Assembly: GCA_937880175.1 (NCBI GenBank)
Contig: CALFLO010000100.1
Location: 1-18,126 of the forward strand
Direction of reading: 5' to 3'
Length of the DNA: 18,126 bases
Source of the DNA: an uncultured Gluconobacter sp.
GTDB taxonomy: Bacteria > Pseudomonadota > Alphaproteobacteria > Acetobacterales > Acetobacteraceae
Positions 1-6,770 of the stretch are shown here, piece after piece. Made by a program: the position numbers and the translations under genes. The notes below the pieces were generated by a model. That model did not search any database and was not told where the DNA came from. It saw only the letters and a program-made list of their open reading frames with translations. How positions within the stretch are numbered: the stretch's first letter is position 1; every line of letters starts with the position of its first letter.

Positions 1-1379
1 ACCGGACGCGGCAGCGGAACGCCGGCATCCATCAGGGCGAGCGAGGAGCCGCAGACGGTCGCCATGGAGGACGAGCCGTTGCTTTCCGTGATCTCGGAAA
101 CCACACGCATCGTGTACGGGAAGGCTTCCTTGGTCGGCAGCAGCGGATGGATTGCGCGCCATGCCAGCTTGCCGTGACCGATCTCGCGACGGCCCGGGGA
201 GCCCATGCGACCACATTCACCGACCGAATACGGAGGGAAGTTGTAGTGCAGCAGGAAGTTGGAACGGTATTCCCCTTCCAGAGCGTCGATGATCTGCTCG
301 TCCTGACCCGTGCCGAGCGTTGCGACCACAAGGGCCTGCGTCTCGCCACGCGTGAACAGGGAAGACCCATGGGCGCGCGGCAGGATGCCGACTTCGGCCA
401 GGATCGGACGGACCGTCTTCAGGTCACGGCCATCGATACGGATGCCCGTCTTGAGGATGGAACCGCGAACGACCTGTGCCTCAAGCTCCTTGAGCATCGG
501 CTTGGCCAGTTCGACGTCCAGACCTTCCTCGGTCAGGATCTCGTTGATCCGGTCCTTGGCTTCCGCGACCTTCTTGTAACGGGCCTGCTTCTGACGCTCC
601 TTGTAAGCGTCCGCCATCAGCTTGTTGCCAACCTTCTCGACGCGCTTGCGAAGGGCGATTTCTTCCTTCGTCAGCGACGGCAGATCCCACGGTGCCTTCG
701 CAGCGTGCTCGGCCAGCGCGATGATGGCATCGATAACCGGCTGGAAGGACGTGTGACCCAGCGTGACGGCTTCAAGCATCGTCTCTTCCGAAAGCTCGCT
801 GGCTTCGGATTCAACCATCAGCACGCCTTCGGACGTACCGGCAACCATCAGGTCGAGCGTGCTGTCCTTGATCTCGTCATGCGTTGGATTCACGACCAGC
901 TTGCCGTCGATGCGGCCGATACGCGCGCAGGCGACCGGGCCGAAGAACGGAATGCCAGACATCGTGAGAGCCGCCGAGCAGCCGATCAGGGCCACGAGAG
1001 CCGGATCGTTCTCGTTGTCGTAGCTCAGAACCGTTGCGGTGATCTGGACTTCGTTGCGGAAGTTCTCCGGGAACAGCGGACGGATCGGACGATCGATCAG
1101 ACGTGCGTTCAGGACTTCGGCTTCGGACGGACGACCTTCACGCTTGAAGAACCCACCCGGGATCTTGCCGGCGGCGTAAGCCTTTTCCTGGTAGTTGACC
1201 GTCAGCGGGAAGAAGTCCTGTCCCGGCTTGACGCTCTTGGCGCCAACGGCGGTGCAGAGCACGACCGTGTCGCCATATGTGATCATGACGGCGCCGTCTG
1301 CCTGGCGTGCGACCTTGCCGGTCTCCAGGATCAGGGGGCGTCCGGCCCATTCGATTTCCTTGCGGAAATAATCAAACAT
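1..1379 (-). CDS. pnp: Polyribonucleotide nucleotidyltransferase (PNPase), 3' part missing
   Basis: PNPase degrades RNA 3'-to-5' phosphorolytically and acts with the degradosome in mRNA decay and sRNA turnover. Seen: the frame opens with ATG at 1379 (MFDYFRKEIEWAGR) and stays open to the window edge, giving about 459 codons. The first RNase PH domain carries the family motif FFKREGRPSEAEVL with RLIDRPIRPLF. A helical linker follows (about residues 230-310), then the start of the second RNase PH domain, with SNGSSSMATVCGSSLALMDAG near the cut. The rest of that domain and the KH and S1 RNA-binding domains lie outside the window, so this is truncation by the edge and not a broken gene. A weak GGGA sits about 10 nt before the ATG. 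It follows rpsO, as in most Proteobacteria, and its 195-nt leader contains two inverted repeats. Identity is secure. Confidence 0.97.
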   Translation of the reverse strand, partial: MFDYFRKEIEWAGRPLILETGKVARQADGAVMITYGDTVVLCTAVGAKSVKPGQDFFPLTVNYQEKAYAAGKIPGGFFKREGRPSEAEVLNARLIDRPIRPLFPENFRNEVQITATVLSYDNENDPALVALIGCSAALTMSGIPFFGPVACARIGRIDGKLVVNPTHDEIKDSTLDLMVAGTSEGVLMVESEASELSEETMLEAVTLGHTSFQPVIDAIIALAEHAAKAPWDLPSLTKEEIALRKRVEKVGNKLMADAYKERQKQARYKKVAEAKDRINEILTEEGLDVELAKPMLKELEAQVVRGSILKTGIRIDGRDLKTVRPILAEVGILPRAHGSSLFTRGETQALVVATLGTGQDEQIIDALEGEYRSNFLLHYNFPPYSVGECGRMGSPGRREIGHGKLAWRAIHPLLPTKEAFPYTMRVVSEITESNGSSSMATVCGSSLALMDAGVPLPRP

Positions 1380-1501
1380 GCATGTTTTCCCAAATTAAGG
1401 ATGAAACCATCCCCGGGTGTCCGGCAGGTGGCGGAGCAGCGTTTCGGACGGCATGGCGGTGATGGCGGGAAGTCCCCGGCATGACACCATGTGGCCTGAA
1501 A

Positions 1502-1534
1502 CGCCGGTCGCGCACCCGCACCGCCGGACCGGCG
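1502..1534 (-). repeat. Inverted repeat in the rpsO-pnp intergenic region (distal)
   Basis: CGCCGGTC (1502-1509) is the exact reverse complement of GACCGGCG (1527-1534), giving an 8-bp stem with a 17-nt loop. The right arm can instead fold locally as CGCC/GGCG. It sits in the transcribed leader of pnp, downstream of the stronger hairpin at 1544-1567. Its place matches the RNase III-processed pnp leader stem of enteric bacteria, but no sequence similarity is claimed. Confidence 0.4.
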
Positions 1535-1543
1535 ATGGCGGGG

Positions 1544-1567
1544 TGTCCGGGAGCAGGCTCCCGGACA
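1544..1567 (-). other. Perfect 10-bp hairpin just after the rpsO stop codon
   Basis: TGTCCGGGAG (1544-1553) and CTCCCGGACA (1558-1567) form a perfect 10-bp stem with a 4-nt loop, 7 nt beyond the rpsO stop. On the coding (minus) strand it is followed by C-rich sequence with no T tract, so it is not a classical intrinsic terminator. It could protect the rpsO 3' end, be cut by RNase III, or be part of pnp autoregulation. The structure is seen; the role is inferred. Confidence 0.55.
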
Positions 1568-1574
1568 GATCAGC

Positions 1575-1844
1575 TCAGCGACGCAGGCCGAGACGCTCGA
1601 TCAGGCTCTGGTAACGGGCCTGGTCCTTGCGCTTGAGATAGTCCAGCAGGCTACGACGCTGACCGACCATCATCAGAAGACCACGACGGGAGTGGAAGTC
1701 CTTCTTGTGGGTCTTCAGATGCTCGGTCAGGTTGATGATACGTTCGGACAGGATTGCAACCTGCACTTCCGGCGAACCCGTATCCGTCTCGCTCTGCTTG
1801 TACTCAGAAATCAGTGCCGTGCGGCGTTCTGCGGTAATCGACAT
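1575..1844 (-). CDS. rpsO: 30S ribosomal protein S15
   Basis: S15 binds 16S rRNA early in 30S assembly and forms an intersubunit bridge. The 89-residue length is the family norm. Seen: MSITAERRTALISEY at the N-terminus, DTGSPEVQVAILSERI, LTEHLKTHKKDFHSRRGLL and RRSLLDYLKRKD, the conserved S15 blocks in order. The frame stays open upstream to 1910, but ATG 1844 is chosen because it begins the conserved MSITAE sequence and has GGAG 7 nt upstream. That start, its ribosome-binding site and the first 13 codons lie inside the 3' end of truB (41-nt overlap), which suggests translational coupling. A strong hairpin follows the stop, and pnp is next in the same direction. Confidence 0.97.
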   Translation of the reverse strand: MSITAERRTALISEYKQSETDTGSPEVQVAILSERIINLTEHLKTHKKDFHSRRGLLMMVGQRRSLLDYLKRKDQARYQSLIERLGLRR

Positions 1845-2805
1845 CGTGTTCTCCAAAAAACTCGTGGTTTTCCAGCATACGCGCTGCCCTGAGCCGCCCA
1901 TGACGGACATGACACAGACCCAGCACGTGCTCTCCGATCATCGCGCGCCACAGGTGGTCTTCCCCCTGCGACGATGCCGGCAGAGGATGCACGAGGTCCA
2001 GGGGGTCTATCGACTGCCCCCAGACAAGCATCCTTCCCTCCGCATCGGTGACGGCCAGCGCCGGGATGTCGACCAGCGCGGTCGCCGCATCCAGCAGAGG
2101 AGCCGGAAGAGCATCGGCGTTGTCCACAGTTTGAGTCGATTTGTCCAGTGATATCTGATCGATCGTAAGGGCGTGGCTCAGATCGAACGGCCCGCACTTC
2201 GTCCGCCGGAGCACCGAAATATGCCCGACAGTTCCACAGGCCAGCGCGATGTCGCGCGCCAGCGAGCGCATATAGACCCCCTTGCCCGACTGCACGTCAA
2301 AGACGGCCGTATCCGCATCCGGACGTTCCACAAGCGTTATCGAATCGATCCGCGCCGGACGTGGCGGAAGCTCCGGCGGACGGCCTGCGCGCGCCATGTC
2401 ATAAGCCCGCTCTCCCCCCACCCGGAGCGCCGAAAATACAGGGGGCACCTGCATGACATTTCCAGTGAGTGCAGGCAGTACGGCAAGGATCTGGTCATCC
2501 GTCGGACGGTTCGGCGATGTCGCCAGAACCTCGCCTTCAAGATCATCCGTCGTCCGGCTTTCGCCAAATGTCAGGGTGAAGCGGTAACGCTTTGTCGCAT
2601 CCATGATGTAGGGAATGGTCCGCGTGGCCTTGCCGAAGGCAATCGGCAGCACACCGGAGGCCAGCGGATCGAGCGTCCCGCCATGTCCGGCTTTTTTCGC
2701 GTCAAAGGACCATCGCAGCTTGTTGACCATATCCGTGGAGGTCGGACCCAGCGGCTTGTCGAGAATCAGCCACCCGTCGATATCGCGTCCACGTTTCCTG
2801 CCCAT
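1804..2805 (-). CDS. truB: tRNA pseudouridine(55) synthase TruB
   Basis: TruB makes pseudouridine 55 in the T-arm of tRNAs and also acts as a tRNA chaperone. Seen: 333 residues opening MGRKRGRDIDGWLILDKP. The TruB motif GHGGTLDPLASGVLPI follows, with the expected catalytic Asp at residue 46. Further blocks are KRYRFTLTFG, VPPVFSALRVGGERAYDMAR (residues about 127-146) and GVYMRSLARDIA. The C-terminus ends in a PUA-like region. ATG 2805 is chosen because the family N-terminus starts there and GGACGGG lies just upstream; the longer open frame to 2877 would run through a terminator. The C-terminal end (HDVDYRRTPHGTDF) is read from DNA that also encodes the start of rpsO. The gene is separated from rbfA by a terminator, so it probably has its own promoter. 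Confidence 0.95.
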   Translation of the reverse strand: MGRKRGRDIDGWLILDKPLGPTSTDMVNKLRWSFDAKKAGHGGTLDPLASGVLPIAFGKATRTIPYIMDATKRYRFTLTFGESRTTDDLEGEVLATSPNRPTDDQILAVLPALTGNVMQVPPVFSALRVGGERAYDMARAGRPPELPPRPARIDSITLVERPDADTAVFDVQSGKGVYMRSLARDIALACGTVGHISVLRRTKCGPFDLSHALTIDQISLDKSTQTVDNADALPAPLLDAATALVDIPALAVTDAEGRMLVWGQSIDPLDLVHPLPASSQGEDHLWRAMIGEHVLGLCHVRHGRLRAARMLENHEFFGEHDVDYRRTPHGTDF

Positions 2806-2832
2806 ACATCCCGTCCTTGCTTGTGAAGGCCG

Positions 2833-2862
2833 CTGATAGACCAGCACGGACCCGGAATGCAA
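2833..2862 (-). promoter_or_regulatory. Possible promoter for truB-rpsO-pnp
   Basis: On the minus strand TTGCAT (2862-2857) and TATCAG (2838-2833) are separated by 18 nt, between the terminator behind rbfA and the truB start at 2805. Both boxes are weak matches to the sigma70 consensus. The main support is positional: a gene just downstream of a strong terminator needs a promoter, and only about 55 nt are available. Predicted from sequence only. Confidence 0.25.
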
Positions 2863-2897
2863 AAAAAAGCCCCTCACCGGGAGTGAGGGGCTTTTTT
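2861..2897 (-). terminator. Bidirectional intrinsic terminator after rbfA
   Basis: GCCCCTCAC (2869-2877) pairs perfectly with GTGAGGGGC (2883-2891) around a 5-nt loop. Flanking A tracts (2861-2868) and T tracts (2892-2897) lengthen the stem and give a T run on both strands. On the minus strand the hairpin begins 6 nt beyond the rbfA stop and is followed by eight T residues, a textbook intrinsic terminator. It cuts the usual rbfA-truB linkage into two units. Confidence 0.9.
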
Positions 2898-2902
2898 GAA
2901 AA

Positions 2903-3331
2903 TTACTCTGGATCCTTTTCCAGATCCCGCCGGACTTCCGGAGATCGCATGATCTCGTCGAGTTCCATGGCGTTATCCAGCGCCGTATCAGGCTGGAAAT
3001 GGATCTCCGGAACCGTCCGGAGATTGAGGGACTTGGAAAGCCCCGTCCTCAGGAAAGGCGCCACCCGCTTCAGGGCGGGAAGAAGAACCTCCACATCGCT
3101 CCGGCCCAGACGTGTCACGAAAGCCGTGGCATGTCTGAAATCCGGGGAGATGCGGACTTCCGTTACCGTAATCCGCACATCAAGAAGCTCCGGGTCACGG
3201 AACTCCGTCCGGGCGAAAAGCTCCGCCAGAACCCGGCGGACCTCTTCGGCCACCCGGAGCTGGCGGGTACTTGGCCCCTGGGCGGTGACGCCGGCAGGGC
3301 CCTTCAGGTCATGTCTCGAACGCGAACTCAA
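2903..3331 (-). CDS. rbfA: Ribosome-binding factor A
   Basis: RbfA binds the 30S subunit near the 3' end of 16S rRNA and is needed for late 30S maturation and cold adaptation. Seen: 142 residues, close to family length. The KH-like fold blocks are RQLRVAEEVRRVLAELF, LLDVRITVTEVRISPDFRHA and the LRTVPEIHFQPD strand with ALDNAMELDEIM. The start is a TTG at 3331 that overlaps the infB stop (TTGA). An in-frame stop lies just upstream and no ATG or GTG lies before the conserved region, so TTG is the only reasonable start; GGAAG sits about 10 nt before it. The overlap implies translational coupling to infB. A strong terminator follows within 6 nt. Confidence 0.94.
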   Translation of the reverse strand: MSSRSRHDLKGPAGVTAQGPSTRQLRVAEEVRRVLAELFARTEFRDPELLDVRITVTEVRISPDFRHATAFVTRLGRSDVEVLLPALKRVAPFLRTGLSKSLNLRTVPEIHFQPDTALDNAMELDEIMRSPEVRRDLEKDPE

Positions 3332-6096
3332 GCCGGGATCACTTCCATTTCATAGCACTCGACCATGTCGCCTTCGCGCAGGTCATTGTAACCCGCGAAG
3401 GACAGACCACACTCGTAGCCACGGGCCACTTCCTTGACGTCGTCCTTGAAGCGCTTGAGCTGGCTCAGATCGCCCTCATGGATGACCACGTTGTCACGCA
3501 GCAGACGCACGCCACAGCCGCGCTTGACGAGGCCTTCGGTGACGTAGCAACCCGCCACCTTGCCGGTCTTGGTGATGTTGAAGACCTGACGGATCTCGGC
3601 ATAGCCCAGGAACTTCTCGCGGTGCTTCGGCGCAACCTTGCCCTTGACCAGCTGCTCCACGTCATCCGCCACCTGGTAGATGATCGAGTAGTAGCGGATG
3701 TCCACACCTTCACGCTGGGCCAGTTCACGGGCCTGCGTGGTGGCACGGACATTGAAGGCCACGATGATGGCATTCGAAGCCTTGGCGAGCTGGATGTCGC
3801 TTTCCGTGATCTGACCGACAGTGGCGTTCAGGACACGAACCGCAACTTCCTCATGGGCGAGCTTCTGCACGGTCGCGGAAATCGCCTCCGCAGAACCCTG
3901 CACGTCAGCCTTGATGAGAAGGGCAACTTCCTTCTGCACACCGGCCTGGATGCGGGCCAGCATCTGATCGAGGGTTCCACGGGCCGCAACCTGGGAGGCC
4001 GCTTCCTTGTCCTTGATCTTCCGCTGACGGAACTCGCTGATCTCACGGGCCCGGGCATCGGTTTCGACGACGACGAACGGCTCACCGGCACCCGGCACGC
4101 CTGTCAGGCCAAGAACCTCGACCGGCATGGACGGACCGGCATCCTTGAGCTGACGACCGCGGTCATCGAGCACTGCACGGACACGGCCCCATTCGGAACC
4201 GGCCACAAGGATGTCACCGCGACGCAGCGTCCCCTTCTGGACGAGAACGGAAGCCACAGGGCCACGTCCACGATCCAGACGGCTTTCGATCACCACACCT
4301 TCGGCAACACGATCCGGATTGGCGCGCAGATCCAGCATTTCCGACTGGAGCAGAATGCATTCTTCAAGCTTGTCCAGTCCGGTCCGCTTGAGAGCCGAAA
4401 CCTCGACGTCCTGGGTGTCGCCACCCATTTCCTCGACCACGATCTCGTGGCTCAGAAGCTCCTGACGGACGCGGGCAGGATTGGCGCCCGGCTTGTCGAT
4501 CTTGTTGATCGCCACGATGATCGGAGCATTGGCAGCCTTGGCATGCTTGATGGCTTCGATCGTCTGCGGCATCACGCCGTCATCCGCCGCCACGACCAGC
4601 ACCACGATATCCGTCACGGAAGCACCGCGGGCACGCATGGAGGTGAAGGCTTCATGACCCGGCGTGTCGATGAAGGTGATCTTCCTCCCCGACGGGGCCG
4701 TAATCTGATACGCGCCGATATGCTGCGTAATGCCACCGGCTTCACTGGCCGCCACATCCGTGGTGCGCAGCGCATCGAGCAGGGAGGTCTTGCCGTGATC
4801 GACATGCCCCATGACCGTGACGACCGGAGCACGGGGCTTCAGATCGTCGACGTTGTCTTCGACACCCTCGATACCGATTTCAACATCGCTTTCGGAAACG
4901 CGCTTGATGCGGTGGCCGAATTCTTCGACCACGAGTTCGGCGGTATCGCCATCGATGCTCTGCGCAGCCGTCGCCATGACGCCCATCTTCATGAGAGCCT
5001 TGATGACTTCACCCTGACGGGACGCCATACGGTTGGCCAGTTCGGCTACCGTGATGGTTTCCGGCACGATGACGTCACGCACGACACGGACCTGATCGGA
5101 GCGCAGACGCTCCAGTTCGGCCTGGCGACGCTCACGGTCGCGCTGGCGACGGACCGAAGCCAGCGAACGCGTCTTGTCGTCATCACCTTCGATCGCAGCG
5201 CGAACGTCGATGCGACCCGACCGGCGGTCACTGCCACCAGCCGCCTTGCGGGACGGTGCTGCCTGACGGCGCGGGGGCGCCGGAGGGGCACCCGGACCAC
5301 TGCGGCGCGGTGCAGGGCGACGCTCTTCTTCGCCACCAGCGGCGGCTGCGCCGCCGGAGCGCAGATGAAGGGTCTCATTGTTGCGAGCAGGAGCCGAAGC
5401 GGATGCTGCGGGACGCGACGGCTGAACCGGACGCGGCGGCATGATGGCACGCTCGGCCAGAGGACGCAGACGCTGCACGGGAGCAGCAAGCTGCACACCA
5501 CCAGTTGAGTGGTTGCGCGGATCGAGCGGGGCCGCACGTGCGGCTTCCTCGGCTTCGCGGGCCGCAGCTTCGGCGGCAGCCTGCTCGGCAGCGCGGGCGG
5601 CGGCTTCAACAGCAGCCTGTTCCCGGGCCGCCTGCTGCTCGCTTTCCTTGAGGGCCGCGATTTCCGCAGCCTTCTGCTCGGTGATCAGACGCTCTTCCTC
5701 GGCGGCGCGACGCGCAGCCTCGGCAGCAGACATGATCTGGATTTTTTCTTCTTCGCGCCGCGCGGCCTCGTCAGCCGCGGCCTTGCGCTGCCCTTCAAGG
5801 GCGCGCTGGCGGGCAGCCAGTTCGGCTGCCGTCAGGGCACGACCACCCGCACGACCACCACGGGCCGCCGCACCGGCACCCGGGCCAGCCGCATTGCGCT
5901 TGGGCTTGCGGACCTCAACCTGCACGACCTTGGAACGGCCATGGCTGAAGCTCTGACGCACGGAGCCAGCATCCACAGTACGCCCGACCTCCGGACGTCC
6001 AGCAGGGCGAAGCGACAGGCGGCTGCTTCTGGTCTGTTCGCCGCCCTGTGATGGGGTGTTGTTTCCGTCCTGGTTGCGCTCGTTGCCGTCGCTCAT
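3328..6096 (-). CDS. infB: Translation initiation factor IF-2
   Basis: IF-2 is the GTPase that brings fMet-tRNA to the 30S complex and promotes 50S joining. Seen: 922 residues, normal for alphaproteobacterial IF-2. The N-terminal third is low-complexity: an Ala/Glu/Arg-rich probable coiled coil (about 85-195), then Pro/Arg-rich stretches. The IF2_N-like segment VPETITVAELANRMA precedes the G domain. The G domain has GHVDHGKT (430-437), DTPGHEAF (from 477, His481 the expected catalytic residue) and NKID (531-534). Domains II-IV follow to the C-terminus. The ATG overlaps the ylxR stop by 4 nt (ATGA), and the stop overlaps the rbfA TTG. The N-terminal repeats account for the long spurious frames on the other strand. 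Confidence 0.97.
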   Translation of the reverse strand: MSDGNERNQDGNNTPSQGGEQTRSSRLSLRPAGRPEVGRTVDAGSVRQSFSHGRSKVVQVEVRKPKRNAAGPGAGAAARGGRAGGRALTAAELAARQRALEGQRKAAADEAARREEEKIQIMSAAEAARRAAEEERLITEQKAAEIAALKESEQQAAREQAAVEAAARAAEQAAAEAAAREAEEAARAAPLDPRNHSTGGVQLAAPVQRLRPLAERAIMPPRPVQPSRPAASASAPARNNETLHLRSGGAAAAGGEEERRPAPRRSGPGAPPAPPRRQAAPSRKAAGGSDRRSGRIDVRAAIEGDDDKTRSLASVRRQRDRERRQAELERLRSDQVRVVRDVIVPETITVAELANRMASRQGEVIKALMKMGVMATAAQSIDGDTAELVVEEFGHRIKRVSESDVEIGIEGVEDNVDDLKPRAPVVTVMGHVDHGKTSLLDALRTTDVAASEAGGITQHIGAYQITAPSGRKITFIDTPGHEAFTSMRARGASVTDIVVLVVAADDGVMPQTIEAIKHAKAANAPIIVAINKIDKPGANPARVRQELLSHEIVVEEMGGDTQDVEVSALKRTGLDKLEECILLQSEMLDLRANPDRVAEGVVIESRLDRGRGPVASVLVQKGTLRRGDILVAGSEWGRVRAVLDDRGRQLKDAGPSMPVEVLGLTGVPGAGEPFVVVETDARAREISEFRQRKIKDKEAASQVAARGTLDQMLARIQAGVQKEVALLIKADVQGSAEAISATVQKLAHEEVAVRVLNATVGQITESDIQLAKASNAIIVAFNVRATTQARELAQREGVDIRYYSIIYQVADDVEQLVKGKVAPKHREKFLGYAEIRQVFNITKTGKVAGCYVTEGLVKRGCGVRLLRDNVVIHEGDLSQLKRFKDDVKEVARGYECGLSFAGYNDLREGDMVECYEMEVIPA

Positions 6097-6770
6097 AGTT
6101 CCGCCTGTTCCTTACTGACCCCTGCGGGGTCTGGGAGCGGACGTCCTGCCACTCCCGAAAATCTCTCATGTTCGGCGATCAGGCGCTGTGCCAGCGCACC
6201 AGGCGCCATCACTGCATAGACCGCCCGGTCCCGGCTGAACGCCGATTCCAGGACCCGATCGGGAACTGTCACCACCGGCAGAGAACGCCGGCCCGACACC
6301 AGTCTGGAAAATTCGTCCGGACTTGCACTTTCCGAACGGATCACCACCCCTACCCTGCCTGAAGTGAGCCACTCCCGGCATTTCTGAAACCCGCAGACCG
6401 TCTGACCCGCTCTCCGGGCCAGGCTGACTGCGTCCAGCATCCGCTGCACCAGAGCGGCCTCGATGAGATCGGCAAGGCCTTCCGGTACGATCACCTGGGC
6501 TTTTGCCGCTCTGGCAAAAGCCTGTCGTGTGCGGGCGCTATCTAACACATCCCGGCTGGCACTCAACCACATTCCCCGACCCGGAAGCTTTCCGGCGAGG
6601 TCGGGCACAACCCGGTTATCCGGGCTGACCACGAAGCGGATCATGCCTTCAGGCGGCTTCTGCTCTCGCGTAACGATGCATCGCCGCTCCGAGCCGCGAC
6701 GCCCTAGAGCACCACGAACGGGACCATTATCAGTATCAGAAATATCAGACGTCGGTCGACTCCCCGTCAC
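6093..6770 (-). CDS. ylxR: YlxR (DUF448) RNA-binding protein fused to an L7Ae/L30e-like domain
   Basis: YlxR-family proteins lie in nusA-infB operons and are thought to bind RNA; the precise role here is not known. Seen: the DUF448 block RRCIVTREQKPPEGMIRFVVSPD with DLAGKLPGRGMWLSASRDVL. An L7Ae/L30e-like second half follows (MLDAVSLARRAGQTVCGFQKCRE, then GVVIRSESAS and LPVVTVPDR), the fusion usual in Alphaproteobacteria. The start is uncertain. No ATG lies between the nusA stop and the conserved region. I use GTG 6770, which overlaps the end of nusA by 26 nt and has no clear Shine-Dalgarno; ATT at 6743 is an alternative. The stop overlaps the infB ATG. Family assignment is firm, but the 5' end is not. 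Confidence 0.85.
   Translation of the reverse strand: MTGSRPTSDISDTDNGPVRGALGRRGSERRCIVTREQKPPEGMIRFVVSPDNRVVPDLAGKLPGRGMWLSASRDVLDSARTRQAFARAAKAQVIVPEGLADLIEAALVQRMLDAVSLARRAGQTVCGFQKCREWLTSGRVGVVIRSESASPDEFSRLVSGRRSLPVVTVPDRVLESAFSRDRAVYAVMAPGALAQRLIAEHERFSGVAGRPLPDPAGVSKEQAEL

Noticed and set aside
147..1484. A 445-codon open frame on the plus strand opposite pnp
   Set aside because: It is the mirror of pnp, whose codon bias leaves few stops on the other strand; the protein has no recognisable motif, and pnp is unmistakable.
2806..2877. N-terminal extension of truB to an upstream start at 2877
   Set aside because: It would be coded by the intrinsic terminator; the TruB family sequence begins at the ATG at 2805, which has a ribosome-binding site.
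3478..5508. A 676-codon open frame on the plus strand opposite infB
   Set aside because: Antisense shadow of the GC-rich IF-2 gene; the His/Asp/Arg-rich translation has no domain signal.
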